From assembly GCF_900109645.1 (NCBI RefSeq), contig NZ_FOBG01000001.1, positions 2,011,596-2,075,595 on the forward strand: a stretch of 64,000 bases of DNA. Reading direction: 5' to 3'. The notes beneath the pieces are model-generated. The model was not told the origin of the DNA and did no database searches. It saw only the letters and a list, made by a program, of their open reading frames with translations. This DNA is from Duganella sp. CF402. Lineage in GTDB: Bacteria > Pseudomonadota > Gammaproteobacteria > Burkholderiales > Burkholderiaceae_D. How positions within the stretch are numbered: position 1 is the stretch's first letter; each line of letters opens with the position of its first letter. Shown one piece after another: positions 1 through 9,093 of this stretch. Position numbers and translations under genes: made by a program.

Positions 1-2453
1 TTGATGATGGTGACCGGGCCGGCCGGCTGCCCGGGATTGAAAGAGTACACCTTGCCTTCCGGCCCGGCCGACGACAGCACCATGATCGCGCCGCTCTTGT
101 CGATGGCGAGGTTGACCGGATCCAGCGGCGCATCGCGCACCACCGCCAGCCCGCCCTCTTTCGACCAGCTGTAGATGCGGTTGAAACGGCGGTCTACAAA
201 ATACAGTTTGCCCTGAGCGTCCACCGCTGCGCCGGCGATGGAGTAGAAGTCGCCTTCCAGCTTGTCGACCTTGGCCGCCGCGAGCGGGCCGGTGGCGGCG
301 CGCGCCGGAGCGGCTGCATTGGCCGCCGTGGCAGGGCCGATATCCAGCACCGCGAATTCATGCTCGCGCACTTCCTGCTTGCGCGTCAGATCCTGCAGCG
401 TGTTTTCGAACGGGTATTTGCTGGCGCGCAGATAGGTATCGCAGCCGTTTTCATCGCAAGTGGCAAAGCCGCTTTCGGCATTCACGTGCACATTGCGGAA
501 GCGGATGTCGCCCGAGTTGGTCATCTTCACCGCCGACACGGCCGGCTTGATCGAGCGCGTCACGCGATACGCATGATAGTTAGCGAAGGTGATGTTGCGC
601 GAGTTGCGGATCTCAAGCGACACCGCATCCATGCCGTCTCGCACCTCCTGCTCCGTTTGCGGCGCGAGGAATTCCCAGTTCTCGACATTATCGAGCACGA
701 TCTCGGCGCGGATGTGGTGCTCGGCCGACAGCTCATACACCTTGCCCGGCGTCTTGGTGTTGGAGACGTAGAAGCCTGCTTGCGCAAAAGTGCTCGGCGT
801 CCAGCACGCGACAAACGTCCCGCCACCGCCATCGGTCACCCAGATGCTTGGATACTGACGGTCCCAGTGCAGCGTCGGATCGAAGTTGGCGGATTTCTGA
901 TACGGGTCGCGGCGCTTGCCGTCATACAGCCGCGTGCCGTGGCCGCCCTGGATGCGGATATCGTCCACCAGCGAATCGGCGCCCGCCCTCCACAGCAGTG
1001 CCGTGGCGCGCGGATTGACTTCGCCGGTGGCGAGACCAAAGCCCGTCACGATGGCGTCGCCGCCCTTGGCGCTTTCCAGCAGCGCCTTCGGACCATCGGC
1101 GCCGGCGTAGGCGGCCGAACCATTCGGCAGCACCAGTTGCGTCACGCCCGGATGCAGGCCAATCAGCACCGTGTCCGGTTTCAGCCGGATGGTGTCCTGC
1201 ACCATGTAGAAGCCCTGCGGCAGGTATACCACGCGCTTGCTGTCGATGGCCTTCTGCACCGCCGCCGTGTCGTCGGTCACGCCGTCGCCCACCGCGCCGA
1301 AATCACGCACGCTGGCCCACTGTTTGGTCGCAGGCAGCGTGCGCATCACCGGTGCGCGCTGCGCCGGCAAGGCTTTCAGTGCTTCGCCCTTGACGTTGGT
1401 GGCGAACTTGCCGGTGCTGCCAAGGCCCGGCAACATCAAGCCGTAATTGAATTCGCTGATGCGGTAAGCCGCACCGTAGCCTGGCACGGTCTTGCCGCTG
1501 TCGCGGAAGCGCGCGAACACTGGCGTGTTTTTGGCGACCGCGTTATCAAACCCGACCTGCGTGTAGACGTTGTCCTCGTTGCTGATGATGACCGCCGCCT
1601 TCGACACGTTCTCGAAGCGCACGTCCTTCCCCCACAGCCAGTCGCCGTAGCCACGGCTGACCTCAATGCCCACCGGCGTGTTGCGGATCGAGGTGTTGAT
1701 CAGCGTGAGGCCGGCCTCGTGGCCGCGTATCGCCGCCTCGCGCTGGCCCTCGAAGGAGGAATCCATCAGCGTGTACTGCCAAGCGGGCGAGGTCTTCTCG
1801 GTCAGGATGCCGTAACGGCCGCCGTAGAATTTCAGGTCGAAGCTCTCGTTGCCGACCATGTACACCCCCGCCAGACCAGAGCCGATGTGGAAGTCCATGT
1901 GGCTCAGGTAGGAGTGCTGCGCCGTGCGCAAGCGCACCGCCGCTGCCGCCGGATTGCCGTCGCCGATTTCGATATCCACATTGCTCATGGCCGAATAGAA
2001 GGTCGCCGAATTCGCATCGCGCACGTTCTCGCTGTACGGCACCGCGCTCTTCACCGGCACCGGCACCTTGCCAACCGTGTACTGGTCGCCGCCGGTGAAC
2101 ACCACCATGTTGGCCACGCCTTTCTGGAAGCCCGGCGTGTTCGCACCCAGCACCAGCACCGGCCGCGTCGGACCGACGCCGTACAGGCGCACCGCCAGCG
2201 GCACCAGCAGCGAGCGCGTGATGCGGTAGCGGCCGGACGGCAGGAACACCACCCCGCCCTCGCCCTTGTTGGCGGCGGCGTTCAGCGCCTCCTGGATCGC
2301 CGCCGTATCATCGGCACGGCCGTCAGCCACCGCTTTCACCTTAACGGCGCGCGGATCGTCCGGCATGGTCTGGTAGGCCGAAATCGACGCGGCCTGCACC
2401 AGCATGGGCGCGGCAAGGGCTGCCGCGGCCAGCATATTCAACATTGGTTTCAT
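1..2453 (-). CDS. secreted two-beta-helix (GH55/pectate-lyase-3-like) protein with C-terminal NHL/SMP-30-type propeller, 3' end outside window
   Basis: Reading the minus strand from the ATG at 2453 gives an open frame of more than 817 codons that leaves the window at position 1. It starts with a signal peptide (MKPMLNMLAAAALAAPMLVQA). Two copies of the Pectate_lyase_3-type motif follow: GRADDTAAIQEAL near residue 45 and GDGVTDDTAAVQKAI near residue 390. Two tandem beta-helices of this kind are the layout of GH55-type exo-glucanases. From about residue 725 the repeats (AGAAVDAQGKLYFVD, PVNLAIDKSGAIMVL) look like an NHL/SMP-30 beta-propeller. A Shine-Dalgarno AGGAT lies before the start. It is the last visible gene of a gluconate operon, 4 bp after gntP, so a role in releasing or opening an oxidised sugar is likely but inferred. 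Substrate is unknown. Confidence 0.75.
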   Translation of the reverse strand, partial: MKPMLNMLAAAALAAPMLVQAASISAYQTMPDDPRAVKVKAVADGRADDTAAIQEALNAAANKGEGGVVFLPSGRYRITRSLLVPLAVRLYGVGPTRPVLVLGANTPGFQKGVANMVVFTGGDQYTVGKVPVPVKSAVPYSENVRDANSATFYSAMSNVDIEIGDGNPAAAAVRLRTAQHSYLSHMDFHIGSGLAGVYMVGNESFDLKFYGGRYGILTEKTSPAWQYTLMDSSFEGQREAAIRGHEAGLTLINTSIRNTPVGIEVSRGYGDWLWGKDVRFENVSKAAVIISNEDNVYTQVGFDNAVAKNTPVFARFRDSGKTVPGYGAAYRISEFNYGLMLPGLGSTGKFATNVKGEALKALPAQRAPVMRTLPATKQWASVRDFGAVGDGVTDDTAAVQKAIDSKRVVYLPQGFYMVQDTIRLKPDTVLIGLHPGVTQLVLPNGSAAYAGADGPKALLESAKGGDAIVTGFGLATGEVNPRATALLWRAGADSLVDDIRIQGGHGTRLYDGKRRDPYQKSANFDPTLHWDRQYPSIWVTDGGGGTFVACWTPSTFAQAGFYVSNTKTPGKVYELSAEHHIRAEIVLDNVENWEFLAPQTEQEVRDGMDAVSLEIRNSRNITFANYHAYRVTRSIKPAVSAVKMTNSGDIRFRNVHVNAESGFATCDENGCDTYLRASKYPFENTLQDLTRKQEVREHEFAVLDIGPATAANAAAPARAATGPLAAAKVDKLEGDFYSIAGAAVDAQGKLYFVDRRFNRIYSWSKEGGLAVVRDAPLDPVNLAIDKSGAIMVLSSAGPEGKVYSFNPGQPAGPVTII

Positions 2454-2457
2454 CTGT

Positions 2458-3807
2458 TTATCCTATGAAGGCAGAAAGAATCAATACGAAAACAAGTCCG
2501 AACACGCCAACCAGCGTTTCCATCAGCGTCCACGAACGGAAGGTATCCTTCAGCGACAGCCCGAAATACTCCTTGAACATCCAGAAGCCGGAGTCGTTCA
2601 CATGGCTGCACATCAAACTGCCGGCGCCGATCGCCAGCACCATCAGCGACGGATCGATACCGGAGGCTTGCACCACCGGCGCCACGATGCCGGCCGCCGT
2701 CAACCCGGCCACCGTCGCGGAGCCGAGGCAAATGCGGATCAGCGTCGCCACCAGCCAGCCCAGTACCAACGGCGGCACCGGCAAAGCGCCCAGCTGCGAA
2801 CCCAGTTGCGCGCTGACGCCGGAATCGACCAGCACCTGTTTCAGCGCGCCAGCGCCGGCGATCACCAGCAGGATAGGCGCGATATCACGCAGAGCATCCT
2901 GCGCACCGGCCATCAGCACCGGCAGCTTCTGGCCGCGCGCCACGCCCAGCGTGAACACCGCCACCACCAAAGCTGCCAGCATCACGATCATCGGATTGGC
3001 GACGAACGCCACCAGCGATTTCAGCGCCGGATCGGCAATCGGCAGCATGCTGGCGCCTGTGGCGGCGGCCAGCAGCCACACCGGCAGCAGCGCGGTTGCA
3101 AAGCTATTGAACACGCCGGGCAGCTCGGCCTCGTCGCGCAAGCCGCTGCGGAACATCGGCGCCGGTTCGGCCTTGATGCGCTTGAGCGTCATGGCGAACA
3201 GCGGGCCAGCGATAATCAGCGTCGGCACCGCGACCATCATCCCGTAGAACAGCGTGCGGCCCATATCGGCATGGAACTGCGCCACCAGCGCGGTCGGCGA
3301 TGGATGCGGCGGCAGGAAGCCGTGCGCAATCGACAACCCGGCCAGCAGCGGTATCGCCAGCGCCACCGCCGGCCGTCCGCTCTGGTACACCAGCGAGAAC
3401 ACCAGCGGCACCAGCAGCACGAAGCCGACGTTGTAGTAGAGCGGGATGCCGGCCACGAAGCCGGTCAGGGTCAGCGCCACCGGCATGCGCGCGGAACCGA
3501 ACACGCCGATCAGATAACTGGCGATGCGTTGCGCCGCCCCGCTATCGGCAATCAGCTTGCCGAACACCGCGCCAAGGCAGACGATCACGATCAGCGATCC
3601 AAGCAGATCGCCGATGCCTTTGTCGATGGACTTGGGGATGCTTGCCAGCGGCATTCCCAGCAACAGGGCCGCCAGCAAAGCCGCCGCCACGAACGCCAGC
3701 AGCGGCTGCACCTTGGCCCACGCGATCAGCAGCGTGAGCGTACCGACTGCCAATGCCACGGCAATCAGCGCCCATGCTGCCGGCGTCACCCCGAAGAGCG
3801 CGGCCAT
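2458..3807 (-). CDS. gntP: GntP-family gluconate:H+ symporter
   Basis: A 449-residue protein made almost entirely of hydrophobic helices, the normal length for GntP/GntT permeases. Typical family stretches are visible, such as GFVAGIPLYYNVGFVLLVPL and HGFLPPHPSPTALVAQF in the first half and HVNDSGFWMFKEYF near the C-terminus. These permeases import gluconate or related sugar acids across the inner membrane. The gene starts 3 bp after the TonB receptor stop and lacks an obvious Shine-Dalgarno site, so it is probably translated by coupling. With gluconokinase and the outer membrane receptor in the same operon it gives a complete uptake and phosphorylation route. Confidence 0.93.
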   Translation of the reverse strand: MAALFGVTPAAWALIAVALAVGTLTLLIAWAKVQPLLAFVAAALLAALLLGMPLASIPKSIDKGIGDLLGSLIVIVCLGAVFGKLIADSGAAQRIASYLIGVFGSARMPVALTLTGFVAGIPLYYNVGFVLLVPLVFSLVYQSGRPAVALAIPLLAGLSIAHGFLPPHPSPTALVAQFHADMGRTLFYGMMVAVPTLIIAGPLFAMTLKRIKAEPAPMFRSGLRDEAELPGVFNSFATALLPVWLLAAATGASMLPIADPALKSLVAFVANPMIVMLAALVVAVFTLGVARGQKLPVLMAGAQDALRDIAPILLVIAGAGALKQVLVDSGVSAQLGSQLGALPVPPLVLGWLVATLIRICLGSATVAGLTAAGIVAPVVQASGIDPSLMVLAIGAGSLMCSHVNDSGFWMFKEYFGLSLKDTFRSWTLMETLVGVFGLVFVLILSAFIG

Positions 3808-3810
3808 CGC

Positions 3811-6783
3811 TTAGAAGCTGTAGCGCATGCCGACGCGGTACACGCGGCCGATCACATCGTACAGCGCCGGGTTGATACCGAAGCTCAGGTTAGTCTGAGG
3901 CGCGGCGGCCGGATCAACGTTGCCGATGTTATCGATCTTGAAGAAGGCCGTGCCCTTGTCCGAGAACTTCCAGCTGCCGCCCAGGTCCACGTAGAAGGCG
4001 CCCTTCATGTGGTTGTTGTAGATGGTCGGATGGATCACGGTCGATACCGGGCAGTTGGTCTGGCACTCGATAAACTCGTTGCTGTACTTGCCGCTGCTGA
4101 TCCAGCGCTCGCTCAGGGTCAGGCTGTATTTATCGGTATCCCACGACTGCGACAGCAGGCCTTTCCAGCGCGGCGTGCTCCCCAGATTATTGCCCGCGCC
4201 TTCCGATGGAATGGTGCCGACTACGCCCGGATCGGTCAGGAAGCTGATGTTACGGGTCAGCAGGCCACGCACGGTGAAGCGGCCCGGCAGGTTCCAGTCC
4301 TTCAGGTTCATGCGGTACGAGGCTTCCAGGTCGTAGCCCTTGCTATGCAGCGAAGCCAGGTTGAAGGCTTGCACCGTCACGTAGTTATTGGTCGACACCG
4401 CGTTATTGAGCGACATGGCGCCGCAGATTTCCTTGTTACCGGCCACGCACAGATCCACTTCCTGCTGCGCGCTCAGCGACGAGATCACGCCATTGACCTT
4501 GATGTCGAAGTAGTCGACCGACGCGCTGAAGCCCGGCGCCCAGCTTGGACGATCCAGCACAATGCCGAAGATGTTGTTGCGGGCGATTTCAGGACGCAGC
4601 TTGGTGTTGCCCACGGTGCGCTGCTGGATGGTGACGGTGTTGCCCTGATACTGGACGATGTTGTTGACCACCACCGCCGCCGCATACAGCTCGCTCAAGT
4701 TAGGCGCGCGCACGTCTTTCGAGGTGACTGCACGCAAGCGCAGGCCGTCGATGCCGGTCTTCCAGTTGGCGCCCAGCTTCCAGCTTTCCACGTGGCCGGA
4801 GGTGCTGTACTTGGTGTGGCGGTCGGCGACGTTGATGTTCGCCTCGCCCCACGTTGCCGATTTCAGCACCGGCACGTTCAGCTCCAGATAGGCTTCCTTG
4901 ACGTTGTAGGTGCCGGAAGCGTTGTGGTAGTTACCGGCGTACCAGTTGTTGCCGACCGTGGAATTCAGGATAGGGTCGGCCGGATACTGCGCGGTGTTAG
5001 GCGAATCGGCGAAGATGCCATTGCCATATGGGTCGCCGTTGACGCGGTACGACTCGCGGCGCCACTCGGCACCAGTCGCCACGGCAATCGGGCCGGCCCA
5101 CGATTCAAACGCTTCGCCGTTGATATTGAAGCTACCCACGTCCTGCTGCTGACGGGTGTGCTGCTGCGGGCCGTTTTGCGGTGCCACGTAGTTCCAGGTC
5201 GCCGCGCTGACCGGCACATTGCCGATGATGTTAAGCGGGACGCAACCGGAAGCGCGTGCCACCTCGTTGCGGCACACGATGCTGCCGTCGGCCAGCTTCA
5301 CCGCGTCGATGGCAGCGTTGTAGCGCGCGTTCAGCGTCATGTCGTGCACGATGATGTCGGTGAAGTTGATGCCGCGTTCTACGTAAGCGTCATAAGTCCA
5401 TTCCTTGCCGAAGGCCGGGAAGCGGCCATTCGCCCCGACGGTCAGGCGGCGCATTTCGCGGGTCGGATGGACGTTGATATTTTCAGGGAAGATGGCGTTG
5501 GCCGTACCGTACTGGAAGCTGGTGATGTTATTCGCCGCGCATGCCGCCGCGATGGAAGCCGGCAGGTACGGGTTCGAGCACTGGATGGTCAGGTTGGCGT
5601 TCTTGGCCGCGCCGGGATTCGGCGAGAACTCCGACTTCACTTTGCCGAAGTTGGCGGTGAAGTAGATCTCGTGGTCCGGATTCACATCAAAGCCCACGCG
5701 GGTGTATGCCACCTGGCGGGTCAGGTCCATCGCCAGGTTGGTGCCGGCGCCCACGCTGCCGCTCAAGTCACCGCCGATGCAGAATGGATTGACGCAGCCG
5801 GTGACCGCGCCGGTGCCGGTCGGTACGCCGTTGGAGCCATACTGGAACTGGTACGGCTGGCCGTTGGCGCCGAACGCCGTGCCTTGCAGCGGGCCGTTGG
5901 TAATCAGGCCGTACTTGGCGTACTGGTACTGCTGCGCGTGTTCGATGACGGTGTACTGCGGCTTGCCATCGTTGGTCTGTGACAGTGGGCGTACTTGATA
6001 CGCCGGATTCTTGTACCACGTACGGCCGTTAGGCCCCACTTCGCCGAAGCCCGGCGACTCGATGCCCTTCTCGCGGCCATATTCCACGCTGCCCGTTACG
6101 TGCAGGCGGTCGTCCATGAAAGCCTTGCCGAAGGCGGCTTGCAGGGTGCCGTTTTTGTCGTCGCTGTAGGTGGTCTGACCGCCTTCGACGTTGAACTTGA
6201 AGCCTTCGTATTTTTTATCGGTGACAAAGTTGACCACGCCGCCGATGGCATCCGAACCATACGATGCGGACGCACCGCCGGTCACCACATCCACGCGCTT
6301 GACCAGCAGCTGCGGGAACTGGCTTACGTCAGTCACGCCGGTGACGTTGGCGCCGACCACGCGCTGGCCGTCCAGCAGCGTCAGGGTGCGGATCGGGCCG
6401 AGGCCGCGCAGGCTCAGGGAGCTCAGGCCCTGGATGCCGCTGGAGGTGCTGTTGGTGCTGGTGGTGCGGCCGGTGCTGCCCTGCAGTGCAGGCAGTTCGG
6501 CGATGGCGTTGAACAGGTTAGGCTTGGCGGTCTTGGCCAGGTCGTCGGAACTCAGTACGGTGGTCGGCGTCGGCTGGGTGAAGCCGCGCGCCGAGATGCG
6601 CGAGCCCGATACGGTCACCACGTTGTCAACCTTGGCTTCCGGTTCGGTGGCGGCAGCGGCAGGTGCGTCGGCTTGCTGGGCCTCCGCGACTTGCTGTGCG
6701 TGGGCCGCCGTGATGGCGATCCAGCTGCAAGCGCTGGCCACGGCCAGGCGCATGATGGTGTTACGGGTAGTCAGTGTAGTCAT
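3811..6783 (-). CDS. TonB-dependent outer membrane receptor (sugar/sugar-acid type)
   Basis: 990 residues: a signal peptide ending in AAHAQ, an N-terminal plug with VVTVSGSRISARGFTQPTPT and VDVVTGGASASYGSDAIGGVVNFV, and a large beta-barrel closing with the aromatic C-terminus VGMRYSF expected by the BAM machinery. It belongs to the large receptor type common in carbohydrate-scavenging proteobacteria (CUT-type loci). The start is supported by GGAG seven bases upstream. It lies between gntK and gntP in one minus-strand operon, so the likely cargo is gluconate, an aldonate or an oligosaccharide that contains one. The ligand is inferred only from context. Confidence 0.92.
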   Translation of the reverse strand: MTTLTTRNTIMRLAVASACSWIAITAAHAQQVAEAQQADAPAAAATEPEAKVDNVVTVSGSRISARGFTQPTPTTVLSSDDLAKTAKPNLFNAIAELPALQGSTGRTTSTNSTSSGIQGLSSLSLRGLGPIRTLTLLDGQRVVGANVTGVTDVSQFPQLLVKRVDVVTGGASASYGSDAIGGVVNFVTDKKYEGFKFNVEGGQTTYSDDKNGTLQAAFGKAFMDDRLHVTGSVEYGREKGIESPGFGEVGPNGRTWYKNPAYQVRPLSQTNDGKPQYTVIEHAQQYQYAKYGLITNGPLQGTAFGANGQPYQFQYGSNGVPTGTGAVTGCVNPFCIGGDLSGSVGAGTNLAMDLTRQVAYTRVGFDVNPDHEIYFTANFGKVKSEFSPNPGAAKNANLTIQCSNPYLPASIAAACAANNITSFQYGTANAIFPENINVHPTREMRRLTVGANGRFPAFGKEWTYDAYVERGINFTDIIVHDMTLNARYNAAIDAVKLADGSIVCRNEVARASGCVPLNIIGNVPVSAATWNYVAPQNGPQQHTRQQQDVGSFNINGEAFESWAGPIAVATGAEWRRESYRVNGDPYGNGIFADSPNTAQYPADPILNSTVGNNWYAGNYHNASGTYNVKEAYLELNVPVLKSATWGEANINVADRHTKYSTSGHVESWKLGANWKTGIDGLRLRAVTSKDVRAPNLSELYAAAVVVNNIVQYQGNTVTIQQRTVGNTKLRPEIARNNIFGIVLDRPSWAPGFSASVDYFDIKVNGVISSLSAQQEVDLCVAGNKEICGAMSLNNAVSTNNYVTVQAFNLASLHSKGYDLEASYRMNLKDWNLPGRFTVRGLLTRNISFLTDPGVVGTIPSEGAGNNLGSTPRWKGLLSQSWDTDKYSLTLSERWISSGKYSNEFIECQTNCPVSTVIHPTIYNNHMKGAFYVDLGGSWKFSDKGTAFFKIDNIGNVDPAAAPQTNLSFGINPALYDVIGRVYRVGMRYSF

Positions 6784-6822
6784 GGTCAGTCTCCAGTCTA
6801 ATTATTTTGATTTTTTTACTAC

Positions 6823-7323
6823 TTACTTCTGCTCCCGGATCTGCGTCACCAGTTCCGTGGGCGGTGTTTCGATATCGAGCGTGATGCCTGCTTCATCGGG
6901 TTGCAGCGGTTCCAGATCGCGGAACTGGCTGTCCAGAAGAGAGGTCGGCATGTAGTGGCCGACGCGCGCCTGCATGCGCGCGGCGATCAATTCTTTGGGA
7001 CCGTTCAGGTGCGCGAAGCGCAGCGCCGGATCGCCCAGGCGCAGCAGGTCGCGGTAGCGGCGTTTGAGCGAGGAGCAGGAAATCACCAGGCCTTCGCCGC
7101 GCAGCCGCGCCGCGCTGACCTGCGCCTGCAGCGCCAGCAGCCAGTCGGCGCGGTCGTCGTCGTTCAGCGCCTGGCCGGCCGACATCTTGGCCACGTTGGC
7201 GGGCGGATGGTACTGGTCGCCCTCGACGAAAGGCACGCCATTCGCCGTCGCCAGCGCTTGTCCGACCGTGCTCTTGCCGCAGCCGCTCACGCCCATTACC
7301 ACCCAACGGATACTCTGCTGCAT
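6823..7323 (-). CDS. gntK: gluconokinase
   Basis: A 166-residue thermoresistant-type gluconokinase with the P-loop GVSGCGKST at residues 11-19, then the family blocks FVEGDQYHPPANVAKMSAGQ, LVISCSSLKRRYRD and RVGHYMPTSLLDSQF. It phosphorylates gluconate to 6-phosphogluconate. Three in-frame starts are possible (TTG 7335, ATG 7329, ATG 7323). GGAG at 7333-7330 touches the second and sits six bases from the third, so I chose 7323 (MQQSIRW). It is the first gene of the gluconate operon and has LacI-type operator-like palindromes directly upstream. Confidence 0.95.
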   Translation of the reverse strand: MQQSIRWVVMGVSGCGKSTVGQALATANGVPFVEGDQYHPPANVAKMSAGQALNDDDRADWLLALQAQVSAARLRGEGLVISCSSLKRRYRDLLRLGDPALRFAHLNGPKELIAARMQARVGHYMPTSLLDSQFRDLEPLQPDEAGITLDIETPPTELVTQIREQK

Positions 7324-7340
7324 CCACATCTCCAAGGTTA

Positions 7341-7352
7341 GATAGCGCTAAC
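7341..7352. promoter_or_regulatory. LacI/GntR-type operator-like palindrome 1
   Basis: GATAGCGCTAAC is an imperfect palindrome around a central CG, the architecture bound by LacI-family repressors. It ends 18 bp before the gntK start codon, within the probable 5' leader, where a repressor could block the gluconate operon. No LacI-family gene is in the window, so the regulator would be encoded elsewhere. Confidence 0.55.
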
Positions 7353-7408
7353 ATATCGTTTTAAAAAAATAGATGCGAAACAATTGCATCTACCTAGTGA
7401 TTTTTTTG

Positions 7409-7430
7409 TCAGCGCTAAGATAGCGTTATC
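7409..7430. promoter_or_regulatory. LacI/GntR-type operator-like palindromes 2 and 3
   Basis: Two adjacent half-related palindromes, GTCAGCGCTAAG (7409-7420) and GATAGCGTTATC (7419-7430), share the AGCG core with the site at 7341. The second is symmetric except for one base pair. They lie between gntK and the divergent transporter gene. Multiple operators about 70-80 bp apart fit DNA looping by a LacI-type repressor. Function is inferred from symmetry and position. Confidence 0.5.
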
Positions 7431-7618
7431 ATTTTTTAAGGACTTTAGCTTACCGTCGGAATTTGTAAAGCCAAATCCATGCTGCGGCGCAGCACACGAA
7501 GCCCGTGTAATGCTGATTACCGCTGCTGCTGCGGCGCACCACAAACTGCGGCACAAAAGCCACACTGTGGGTGCTATGCTACGTTTGCCCTATTTTCATC
7601 AACCGACAAAAACAAAAC

Positions 7619-8896
7619 ATGCACAACACCGAGACCGCACGTCCGCTCACGCGCCAGGACTACAAAACCCTGTCCCTCGCCGCGCTGGGCGGCGCACTGG
7701 AGTTCTACGATTTCATCATCTTCGTCTTCTTTGCCAACGCCATCGGCCAGTTGTTCTTCCCGCCCGAAATGCCGGACTGGCTGCGCACCTTGCAGACCTT
7801 CGGCATCTTCGCGGCCGGCTATGTTGTGCGTCCGCTGGGCGGCATCGTGATGGCGCACTTCGGCGACCTGCTGGGCCGCAAGCGCATGTTCACGCTGTCG
7901 ATCCTGATGATGGCGGTGCCGACGCTGGCCATCGGCCTGCTGCCGACCTACGCCAGCATCGGCCTTGCGGCGCCGATGCTGCTGTTGCTGATGCGTGTAT
8001 TCCAGGGGGCGGCGGTAGGCGGCGAAGTGCCGGGTGCGTGGGTATTCGTGTCCGAGCACGTGCCGTCCCGTTACACCGGCTATGCCTGCGGCGTGCTGAC
8101 GGCCGGCCTCACCTTCGGCATCCTGCTTGGATCGCTGGTGGCGACCGCGCTCAACACCGCCTACCAGCCGGCCGAAGTGCAGGCTGGCGCATGGCGCGTG
8201 CCGTTCCTGCTGGGCGGCGTGTTCGGCCTCGGTGCGATGTACCTGCGCCGCTGGCTGCATGAGACGCCGGTGTTTGCCGAGATGGCGCAGCGCAAAGCGC
8301 TGGCGGCCGAGATGCCGTTGAAGTCCGTGCTGCGCAGCCATCGCGGCGCGGTGGTCGTCTCCATGCTGCTGACGTGGATGCTGTCGGCAGGCATCGTGGT
8401 GGTGATCCTGATGACGCCTGCGCTGCTGCAAAAGGTCTACCACATCGACCCGCGCACCTCGCTGGGGGCGAACACGGTGGCGACCCTGGGACTGGCGATA
8501 GGCTGCGTGGTGTATGGCGTGCTGGCCGACCGGCTGGGCGCCAAGCCGGTGCTGTTCGTCGGTGCGCTGCTGCTGGCGATCTGCACCTACGTGTTCTACA
8601 CCACCCTGCGCGTGCAGCCGGAACTGCTGCTGCCGCTGTACGGCCTGACCGGCTTCTGCGTCGGCGTGGTGGGCGCGGTGCCGTGCGTGCTGGTGCAAGC
8701 CTTCCCGGCGCAGGTGCGCTTCTCGGGCCTGTCGTTCTCGTACAACCTGTCCTACGCCATCTTCGGCGGCCTGACGCCGGTGGTGGTGACGCTGATGCTG
8801 AAGAACGATCCGCTCGGCCCGGCGTGGTATGTGATCGCCGTCTGCGCCATCGGCATGCTGACCGCGCTATTTATCCGTAAAGCTGAACTTCACTAA
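7619..8896 (+). CDS. MFS transporter, metabolite:H+ symporter (MHS) family
   Basis: A 425-residue, 12-helix transporter. GGALEFYDFIIFVFF at the first helix, RPLGGIVMAHFGDLLGRKR in the loop between helices 2 and 3, and MRVFQGAAVGGEVPGAW are typical of the MHS group that carries citrate, ketoglutarate, shikimate or similar acids. I chose the ATG at 7619 (MHNTETARP) because the 16 codons upstream do not look like a transporter N-terminus. There is no clear Shine-Dalgarno sequence (AAAACAAAAC precedes the ATG). It is divergent from the gluconate operon and may share its operators. The substrate is not predictable. Confidence 0.85.
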   Translation: MHNTETARPLTRQDYKTLSLAALGGALEFYDFIIFVFFANAIGQLFFPPEMPDWLRTLQTFGIFAAGYVVRPLGGIVMAHFGDLLGRKRMFTLSILMMAVPTLAIGLLPTYASIGLAAPMLLLLMRVFQGAAVGGEVPGAWVFVSEHVPSRYTGYACGVLTAGLTFGILLGSLVATALNTAYQPAEVQAGAWRVPFLLGGVFGLGAMYLRRWLHETPVFAEMAQRKALAAEMPLKSVLRSHRGAVVVSMLLTWMLSAGIVVVILMTPALLQKVYHIDPRTSLGANTVATLGLAIGCVVYGVLADRLGAKPVLFVGALLLAICTYVFYTTLRVQPELLLPLYGLTGFCVGVVGAVPCVLVQAFPAQVRFSGLSFSYNLSYAIFGGLTPVVVTLMLKNDPLGPAWYVIAVCAIGMLTALFIRKAELH

Positions 8897-9093
8897 TCCG
8901 GCGCTGCGTCATCAACAGCAGCGCCAGTGTCAGCATGACGCTGGCGGCGGGTTTGGGAACAACAGGCCGACGCAGTGGCTGCTTGACGCGTTCATGGAAC
9001 CAGTTATCCTATACAACATCGTCAGTCTCAAGAAAACAATAATAAAATGATTAACCTGGAACTCACAGGCAAATTAAACCGCTTGGAAGCCAA
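8897..9093. other. intergenic stretch with a possible minus-strand PEP-CTERM-like remnant
   Basis: No gene is evident. On the minus strand about 8895-8960 reads VPKPAASVMLTLALLLMTQRR, which resembles a PEP-CTERM sorting tail (proline pair, hydrophobic helix, arginine cluster) with PEP changed to PKP. No complete gene precedes it. It may be debris of a lost exported protein, or chance. Confidence 0.25.

Noticed and set aside
360..2468. 702-codon plus-strand open frame
   Set aside because: Antisense shadow of the minus-strand two-beta-helix gene. Its translation is Arg/His/Ala-rich without domains, and the minus frame has a signal peptide and clear motifs.
2404..5982. 1192-codon plus-strand open frame
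   Set aside because: Long GC-rich shadow across gntP and the TonB receptor; composition is RQH-biased and no family is recognisable.
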